Shown one piece after another: positions 35,901-46,300 of a stretch of DNA of 64,000 bases. How positions within the stretch are numbered: the stretch's first letter is position 1; the number at the start of each line of letters is the position of its first letter. Position numbers and translations under genes: made by a program. Source of the DNA: Mesocentrotus franciscanus (taxonomy: Eukaryota > Echinodermata > Echinoidea > Camarodonta > Strongylocentrotidae); NCBI GenBank assembly GCA_037976565.1, contig CP137675.1, forward strand, positions 27,781,158 to 27,845,157, written 5' to 3'. Under the pieces are notes generated by a model that made no database searches, was not told the DNA's origin, and saw only the letters and a program-made list of their open reading frames with translations.

Positions 35901-38900
35901 TTTAAATATTATTTTTTATTAGTTATAATTTATCATCAAGAACTATTCCACATCTATGAAATTCAAGTTTAGAAACAGTTTCATCCATTTCATGAGGGGG
36001 AACTGGCACCATGGGTTGGAGGGGGTGTAACTGATGCTTTATAGTGTGCATATTTTTATACTGGATACTCGCTTTAAACACTGTTTTATCATCTTGACTA
36101 GTTGTTTTATGTAATCCTTTCCAATATACACACATTTTGATGGATGGGGTTTTGGGGTCTGCTTTTGGGTGGTTGGGGCATGTTTTTTAGAGTGAACTAA
36201 ATTTGATATGTTGTACTAGTTATATGCTAACGATTTATGTTTGTGATATTTTTATTTCTCCCCTTTGTACGTTTGATTTCTAAGACACCTCGGTAGAACT
36301 GCTGTGCTGTAATGGCTCAGCTGAGCAGGGTGTTCATACCGAAATTATTTTGTCATATTATGGAATCATGTTATTATCTATATATATTTTACTCGGTAAA
36401 TAAAATCAATCAACCAATACCGCATTATCTTATACAGCCCCATGAACTTGCTTGACGGCTACTCGAATCGGCTCCCGTACGTCTTCGCTTTCTTGGTGAC
36501 AAGTAACGTGGTCATCGATCTCCTACAGCTCGACCTCGGTGGCCAGCACTCTCTGGATTATCTCTATGCACCTGTGCGATGTAAGCTTATAATGAGGTCT
36601 ATCGTCCCTCGGACAACCATGCACCCCCGTACGATATAACCGGACAACTTACTTTAAGACAATCACCACCATTGCATATTCACCATTATTAATTATTAAT
36701 CCCTTAGAACAAGAATCCTTCTGGCAATCACCTGACCATGCTGACAACTACCCCTAGAACTATTACTCATTTGACTATGTATTTGCCCGAGAGTTAATTG
36801 GTCTAATGGGATAGTTACAAAGGAAATGGTAATCGTCTATGAGTATAGTTACCCTTGGAGAAGTTGTCCCGCGAGTAGGCCTATGTGTCCTGGAAGAAGG
36901 TGGAGTGCGATTTTCCGTACAAGAGGTATTTGTTCATGAAGGGGTGGGGGGCGGCGCCGGTCGTTCTTCTTCTTGTCGAAATTCTTCTCAACGTCCGATC
37001 AGGAACCAAACGAAAAGGGTTGTCCGAAGCTGAAGGTCCAGAAGGGGTATAGTTGTCCAAGAATCAGAATGGAAAACTGCCAATGGGTGCATATCCTCCC
37101 GGGAAATAACAATCCATACAATTATGATCACTCTGACGCAGTCATCCGTCTAGAATGGTGGTTATTATCATAGATGAGATATCTCTACAGAGTATTGGTC
37201 CGGATGACAGTTGTCCTGGCCATAATCTTTGTGCATATTTATCCAGGTTGTATTTGTTGCCCAAGGAGACTTCACACTGAAATTTAAAAAAATTACAGAG
37301 CAACATTGACGAAGTGAGAATAAAGAAATTTCTATTATCTTTGAGGAAACATACAGTAATACTAGGTATATCTACATGTACAAGTGATATGGCCTAGTAA
37401 TGAGCCTCTGATAAATATGATACTGGCCATACTGCTCATGGGAATTCAACGAAATTATCCCTAATAACCTTACAATTTTAAAATACTCATGTGATAATTG
37501 CAAATCTGAAATCACCTTTGATGTACCGTTATCACGAATATGCGATCAAAACATTATCTGGACTCAAACAGCACGTGGAGAAAATATCCATATCTTTTTT
37601 TCCTTCTTTTTTCTTCATTTTCTTACTCTCTCGGAATCATTCAGTTCTTGTATGGGCCCTCATCAAGTACATGTGCATCATTATAGCAGGTCTGGTTTTC
37701 TACCCTCTTCTGATGTGCATCACGTACAGTAACTTCTTGACAGACGTCATTGGGTTTGTCTTCACCTGTAACTGGTAACACTAGAAAGCCACAGTAATAT
37801 TTGTCTTTTATAGAGTTTTGTTCGTCTCCCATTAAATGACTGTTTAACAATGTCGCAGCTTTTTTCGTAAATTTTTAACACCTTTTGAATGATAAAATCA
37901 TTACGAGTCTATTAGATGCTCTGCAATACGGTAAAACGGGGAATGGGGTTGGATATCTAGATATTTGATTACACTGTCGATGTTTTATCACTTTTCATTC
38001 TTCGAAAGTGGAAGATTGTCGGCTACTAATTAAAATAGTAAAATGATCACTGATTCCAAGGTTAAGGGTTGCTTTTATTGACCATGAAAGTGAGATACAA
38101 TTAAGTCATGTGAAATTAAAGTCTAAATAGATTTGTATTTAATCTCTTCTCTTTCACACAGGTTTGCTATGTATGTTTATATTTACACCCTCTGCCCTGT
38201 CGGGGTAAGTGAAACTTAATTTGTTTATTGAGTAGTACTGTACAGTGGTGTAGTGTGGGCCACCCTACAAGTTTGGGTGGGGACTTCTTTTCACGTTCCT
38301 CTTTCGATTTATTCACCCTTCTTTCCCCTAAAAATCTTCCTAATATTATACGGGGGTTTGGGGTGCCAAAGCGTCGCCCAGCTCCATGCCCCTTCCAGCT
38401 ACGCCACTGATACTTCAATGTTTCGACATTTAGTGACATTCAATCAACTCGAAACGAAAGTAAAACAAATGTTAAAAACAGAAAATAAGGGCCTGTAATG
38501 AGATTAATTATATAGACCTACACTTAAACATACATTTGGAGGCTCAGTCCTTATAAAACTAATCATCATTTTGATAGACGTCTTGTAACATTGCTTTTGA
38601 CAGTCCAGAGAAGGAATACTGAATGGCATTAGTTACATCCCAGCTCTGATTTCGTGTTTCGGTTTGGCCAGTTTCTTCCTCTGGCGGATAGCGAGGCGTT
38701 TACAGAGGACGTGTATGAAATTGAGAAACAAGGTTAGTAAAAGATGGAGTAATATTTAAGGACCGCCTTTGTAAAGAGTACAAACACCGTTCCCATCACA
38801 CAATGCAATGTGCTCCATGTGATAGTACTTATTTACAAGTAAAGTAAAACAAAATATAAACATGTCCATTTACCAGTTAATTTGTTAACTGTGGAAAAAA

Positions 38901-40325
38901 AGAGAATTTAAACTTGCTCTTTCGTATCACTATATTTTCATAGTGTGTTTGGAAGGGTAAAAATTAAAGCAAAATTCCAAATATGTATAAGATTCTAGAA
39001 TCTCCTGTATATTACGAAAAACAATACAATAATAAACGTGATCGTCACAATTAAGGAAGAAAGAAACTCACCTCGAGGTTAATCACCGTCACGATCAAGT
39101 GAATAAACAAATATACAATCATACAACAATAATCAATAATCAAATATCGAACACAAAAAGGATCATCAAATAGTTCAGCACAGCGTTCAAAAATAAATAA
39201 AATAAAACCAAATCAGCATCCACGGCGAGGTAGGAATGATGCTGCTGATGAAGATGGCTACGATGACGGCGACGATGATGGCGATCAGATGTCGATGACG
39301 ATGATGTGGTGATGACGATGACCATGATCAACAATTCAAAACAACGGATGACGGCGATCGAAGAAACCAATGTGAGAATACGTACGGCAAGATGAAGATA
39401 AAATGAAGAGCCAATCAATGTGAGATAACAAAATTGCCGTTAAAGTAATCAAAAATATATCTCCCGTAATACAAGACGTGGTGCAAGCAAGTCCACCGCC
39501 AGAGGTTGCGGGGACAAAGTCGTTCGAGTCCTCGTTGGACGAAAATTCGACCGGCACGATAAACAAAACACAGTAACAACCTGTGTGTAACCGATACAAA
39601 AATCCCTCTGGTGCCACTGCTGCTCACGTGGTGAGAAGAGCCCGATGCCCCAATCAACACAGCAGCGTGATTGGTTGAAAACAATTTGAATTACGCGTAT
39701 ACAATTAATATGTTAGTATACGCGCCGTACGTAACAAAAGAATATATTAACGAACCAGACAGAACCGGTTTGAACATGTCTGCAATGCAGGCAGAGTGGA
39801 AAAGTACCTCGCAAGGGAAAGTAGGTCTCCTTAATCGCCATTTTGAAAATGGGAAAGCAAAACATATTAAACAAGTACAAATCAATGCATACAACTTGGA
39901 AAAACGTTATTACACATGCAAAGGATTGTACAATTTAAGCAAACGTTTAAAAAACGTGAGATTTGGTCACTACAAGATCAGAGAACTACTTGACTTTATA
40001 TTTGTTTCTTGGTTCGGCCTATCTTCGATACCAGACACTGTGGCTTTGGTTTGATTTTGTTGTTGTTATCACAACAACATATTAAACCCAAAGTAGTACC
40101 TGTTATGTACTTATAATCCTTCCAAACGGTTCTTCAAGATCAAGAGACATAAAATCTCTATTATTTCTTAGTTAATCAGCTTCAGTGTTTTCTGTGATTT
40201 TCTTTTTGAAAGAATTTTAGTCTCTTTGGGGACGGCACGGATAATAGATTGATGCATAGCCACTACGCCGAACGTGTTCAATACCTACTGCGACGCAATG
40301 ACAAATTCAGGTAGGGGAACTTATG

Positions 40326-40359
<34 letters not shown>

Positions 40360-43300
40360 TTTCTTTATATACTTTTCCATTTTTTTTCTTCCTTTAAACA
40401 AATCAGAATTCAGAGTTCAGAACTAGCTTCAATCAACCTGAAACATTTAAGTGTGATCATTGAAACAGAGTAAGGACGGCTATTCAATTAAGTCGGTGGC
40501 GGATACAGGATGCTCTGATCAGGGAGGGGGTGGCACGATTTAGAAAATATCTGACAAGTCCCCAAACAAGTTTTCATTTTTTAAAGATTTATTTTAGTTT
40601 AAAAAGGTCTGGAAAAAAAAGCTCATCATATTTTGCCCGGGCAAGGGGGTACACGGAAACAAATATGTAGTGTGCACTGAATTAGGAAAACGTGAATGGA
40701 AGAGTATTACCAATATACCCCTGACAGCATACTTCTTTCAATTATTAAATTAATTAAAATGTTATAATAACGCATTTTTATAGTTTCTTTTAAACTTTCA
40801 TGTCCTTATTGTCCTATGATATTATTTGTTTAGGAACGTGGAACCAAATGGAAAAATGAGGCGACTCGCACAACGGATTTATCCCACCTTCACAGGCTTT
40901 AGGTATTCAACTCGAATCGTGTGTACATTTGGACTTTCCCTTATTGTTCTTTATCAGGTGAGTTATGTTTTCATCATTCTTTGAAGAAAAAGTCCAACGC
41001 ATGATTAGTTCTCACTGCTTCAAGCTCGAATAGGTTCGTGAATATTAAATTCATTGCCAACTACCCGTTTAGGTATACGGTGTGTTTGTCTGCAAGTTGC
41101 TTCTTACCCCCCCCTCAGTTCGTTCGTATGATGTGAAATAGCTTCTTACAATGCTCCAAGTCGACCTGCTAATTCGTGAACTATGACGAAAAAACAATAT
41201 GCGAATATGCGAAGTAATAAGATGAGACACTGGTGATCAATTGCTTTCTTTGCGGACATTCGTCATTTATTTTGATGGTGAAATGAAACAGTATGAATCA
41301 AACGTTACAGGGGATAATTGCATTATATCACTTATGATTCATGTCTTAAATGTTTTTAGAGCTTATGCAATTGTCTAACAATATTTAGTCGTGATAATCG
41401 ACGCAATTGTATGTGTTTGAAATTGGAACGATAACGTTGTTTTTTTCTTTTCATTTTTTTTCCAACTATGCTTAGATGAGCGTAATTTACATCACTGAGA
41501 CGCTGACATCATTTCATGACTTCGTATTTGAGTTCTTCTCCAGCAGTCCCGATATGATCAAGTTCTTCGATATGATTGAGCGTAAGTAAACACGATGACC
41601 TTGGTAACTGTTTTAACCCTTTGCCTACTGGTACCGGGTGGTCCATGTTTTAAGCCTACGTGAATTAGAGAATCCAGTAGTCAACGGGTTAAGATGTTCT
41701 CAAGTCTTAAAGAATCTACGGTTGATATTGTATATGTATAATGTTTATTTTCATGAAATCAGATAATCATACTTCCGTCAACGTTTTCTCATGTTTTGGG
41801 CGTTGGTAACGTTTTACGTGTTTTTTTCTTTTTAGAATACGTTGATGTAATAACGACCATTAGAATGAATATGTCCGTGCTTTTCACGACCTAACAAATG
41901 CAATCGAGAATGTAAAGTGTATATATCTTAAAACAAGAGAAAACGTTGACGTGTGTTTCGTCCATTTGTACAATTTGAACGTTATTTTCTCTGTTATACA
42001 GTCAACGCTCTTAATGTAATCTGTGTTTCGTCCATTTGTACAATTTGAACGTTATTTTCTCTGTTATACAGTGGCATTTCATCTTTCAAGTTATCCTGCA
42101 ATATTCATATCTTTCATCAACTGCATCCTTCTCTTGCGAAACTACAGGTTAGTAACGAATTTTATTTAGGAATAGTATTTCATAATTATTGCAATTAAGG
42201 CATATAGGGCTTGTACCTCTAATAAGGGTCAAAAAAAGGGGGAATTCTTTTCTTCTTGATTTGCAAAAGGCATTGTCAATGCAATATGTTTATCGTGCCG
42301 AATTCAAAATGCAAGTATCGAGATAACGATTTCTAGCTCAATAAAATCGAATTTCATTTTTTCTACAAGTTGTCTTGTCTCTGTATAATCATCTTCATCT
42401 GTTCTATAACACGTCATTGAAATTGATGGGGTCTTCAATATAATATTTTGCATCATTATAATGATATTATAACACCTTTTCCCAGGGAGAATACGAGAGA
42501 ATTGTGGCAGGGCGACCGATCTCGATTCCAAAACCAATCCAGAGCACCACATTCCATTATCGTAAGTCATTCACAGTGTTTTCTAGTTTCATCTGTTTGT
42601 CGATTGTTTTGTTTGAAAATGAATCAATGATTCAACCAGGAATATCAGGGAATATGTCATTGAATGTTTAGTTTTGTCATGTTTTGCGCACAGCAGAAAA
42701 CTTCACAAAAAATTATACTTTTTAATTCAGTGCTGTCTAACTCTCTCGATACCGAACAGTCAGTTGACATCAGGCTCATTACGATTGTACATTAAAAAAA
42801 AAAAAAAAAAAAACTTTTGTTAGTGTATGGTTTTCCTTTAATTGTATTTTATATCATTGTCTATATCTTTCTCTTTTGTCTAGTATAAAAAACATATGGT
42901 ATACCGTCTGCGATGTGTATGAATTTGACTTGATCACTATTGAACATTTTCTTAATATTTTTCCTTTTTTGGACTTGTAGAAGATTGAGCGTATAACATT
43001 TTACTACATTTTCGTTTTGCCAGGTCTCTTGCTTGAGTTTCTCTAGCTTCAGCGTTGCCTACACATTCTATGGTAAATATACTCGTTCTTTATATTTAAG
43101 CTATTAACGGCGGACATGTTGCTTCCGTCATCAAAGAATTATTATAAAATTAATATTCCTTCATTTCCGTCACTCTGTTTTGTTTACTTTTCCGCTTACT
43201 TTCTTGTATTACAAAAGTTGTTAAAAATGCTGTAAAACATCTCTATGAAATATTACTATCTCATATTGAGCAGAGAAACATGCATATACATCATATTTCA

Positions 43301-46300
43301 CAAATTGGACAAAATATATTGGACTCCAAACTATGTTCCATATTCCCTATACGTTCTTTTTCGTAGAGTTTGTATTAAAATCTATTGTTGTTGCATGGTC
43401 CACTTATTACAATCTTATGATTAGGAACCTGCGGAACCAAGTGAATAGGATAGGATTATGAAATATCTGTTAATAATTATCAAAACCTTATGGTTGTACC
43501 CATTTCACCATTAGGTTTTCTGGTGCTTCAAGTCGTTCTTTGGACAATTATGTCGTGTGTGGTTGCTGTTATCCGATACAATTACCTGATTGCACTGCTC
43601 GAACATTATTGGTGAGTAGGCTTATGCTAAACACTCGTGTCGCGGCGCGCTGGAAAACACTCGGGTCACGGCTCGCTGGGCCAATTTTTTTTTAATGGTG
43701 TCTTCAAATCGGCCCAACACCTGGTAAAATCTTATCTTAAATTAGCGACTGTTTTAACCATTTTTCATTGGGGGTGCGTGGGGAAATCTACCCAAAAAAG
43801 AAGTTGGAAGTTGCGATTGTTTTTTTAATGATAGAAAAATAGGAAGACAAGAATTACGGCTGACATTAGGAAAGACAAAATACTAGGTGAATAAAGTAGA
43901 TTTTCGAGAAAGTGTAATAGAGCCTATAACAAGCGAATGTGATAGGCCTATTAATAATAGGATGGAAACAAGGAAGAATGGAAAGAGTGAGAAGATGAAT
44001 TGTGGGAAATTAAGAACAAATTATTCGTGTTCGAGAATTCGTGTTCTCCACACATTTTCATAATACATCTATAATTTGTTTTTAAATCTCTTAAAATAAC
44101 ACGAATTTGTAGAATGGGGGAAGCGATTGGCTCGTATAGTATTCGTAGTTTTTTTCTGCTGTTCAAGCCGTTCTTTGGAAAATTGTAGTAGTTGTGCTTT
44201 TCATTATCGTGATTACCCAGTACAATTTACTGCTAGGATTGCTCGAAAATTATTGATGAGTAAAGGCGTTCTGGTCGCTTTTTAACTCCGCATATCAATA
44301 TTGTTATGACACATCTTTTCCGAATTGGCGAGGGATGGGGTTGGTGTTGAGCGGCGAGATTAAACATATCACAGTGTATACGCTGAAAAACTAGAACATT
44401 ATTCCCAATTATTTCAGCTTCGAAGCACCCAATATGACAACCCTTGTCCCATCCGTGATGAAAGATGGAAGGGAGGAGGGTGGGGTTGTCGACCCCGCCC
44501 ATAGGCTACTCCAATGTGTTGTATATCAATTGTTATATGCTGGGGCTCCTAATGTTAATATTTTCTTCGATTTCATGTTTAAATAAAAGTTTGAGAATCC
44601 AAAGCATTTTGTCAAATGCGATTATAAAAGGACCTATGCTGTCGATGAAAATATTGACGTTCTCATTGCATGCATTGAGATTAAGTGTAGAAGTGTTGTG
44701 GTCTAGTGGATACGTCACCTGACTGAAGATCGCAAGGTACGGGGTTCGAGTCCCGCCGCGGCACTAATGTCCTCTGGCAAGACTTTAATCTACATTTGCC
44801 ACTCTTCACCCAGGTGTTAAATGGGTACCCGGTAGGATGCGAAAGTTAATGTGGTTGGATAAGCAAATGGCGCTTGTAAAATGGCGACTGGCCGGAATGC
44901 TCCACAGGGAGTGGAGAATGTGCATACATCGTGTGCGGGTAAGCCTGAATCCGATGACCGGGGTAATAATTATTATTATTATTAAAACAATAAGTTGATA
45001 TGATAAGCTTTTATGATAACGGACCCCTATGGAAATCAAATTCTCCTGTATAGGGTGTTCCACCCTATGATAGGAAACATAAATGAATGAATGATAGATT
45101 TACGTTTTGCTCAAAAGACAGAAATAGAAGTAATGTTAACCATAACGACAGAGATATATGCGAATGCGAATACTGATCGTGATTTGTTTCTTTGTGTGTG
45201 TTTTTAACACTAGGTCGCATTTCCTTCTGATCGTACTCTTAGTAGTGATTCAGCAACTTTTAGCCCGATTTGTTCTTCTCGATCGGAACACAAAGGGAGC
45301 ATTGGTCATAAACAACAGGTTGGTCACTCTCCTTGTTCTGTCGAATCTCCTCTTATAGAAGGCAGGGTAAAGTCATATTTATGAAAATTTTAGACCCCCT
45401 AAAAGAGTTCCTCCAATTTCACGGTTGCGCGAATATAAAATAAAAACAATAGCAAAATCACCGCTCTGATTATTATCATTAGAAAGTGTGTTTCCTCTTT
45501 TAATGTGATACGACATTTGTTATGATTTTGCAGCCACGGAGTGAGCAGTACATCAGCATATCAAAGGGTCATGGTCAAAAGTGAACAGTTGCAAAATGAA
45601 CTGGTTAGCACTGGTATTGTTACCCAGAGTACTCTTCTTTCTTTGACATTAGAGAGTGTGAATTTTGTAACTGATAGTGGGTCTCTTGTTCCCACTGGTC
45701 ATCCATGAATGAAAACTCTGAAGAATCTGAAATTGAAATTCATGCACTTTGGTGACGTGTCAGGCACGATTCACTACTGTTTGTTCATTAACTGTCTTAA
45801 GAATCATACCAAGGTTAATCACTGTAAAAAAGAACAGAAGGCCTGGGCAATAGGGTAATTTGAATGCACAGTCGGACAAGAGCAGTGCATTTGGCAACTA
45901 AATTTCACTTTTATGTGCTCCGTGCACCCTGCAGTTATGCCACTGACATTAATCATACCGACTAAACCGACCGAACAAACAGTTACATTAACCATAAAGG
46001 GGAATTCCAGCCTGATATTAAGTTGGTTTTAATAAAAGCTGAAAAATGAGAGAAACAAATTGGTGAAAGTGAAACAAAAATTGACAACACTGTGACGTAT
46101 TTTGTGAGCTCCTCTCCAGTTTGCTCAGTACAGAAAAATTCATAAATTTTCATTTTCTTTGCTATTGATGACGGAATGGATTTGTTTCATACAGGGGTTG
46201 TATAAAAATATATATTTGCAATAATGATATGTAAGGTACAAGTAGATTGACCGAGTCGACTTGTGTCTGGCGCCGCGTGGGTTTGAATGGGCTGACAAAG

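Noticed and set aside
39671..40054. 127-codon open frame
   Set aside because: Mostly within probable LTR copy A; the homologous copy at 50468 has a different, broken frame, so it is not conserved as protein.
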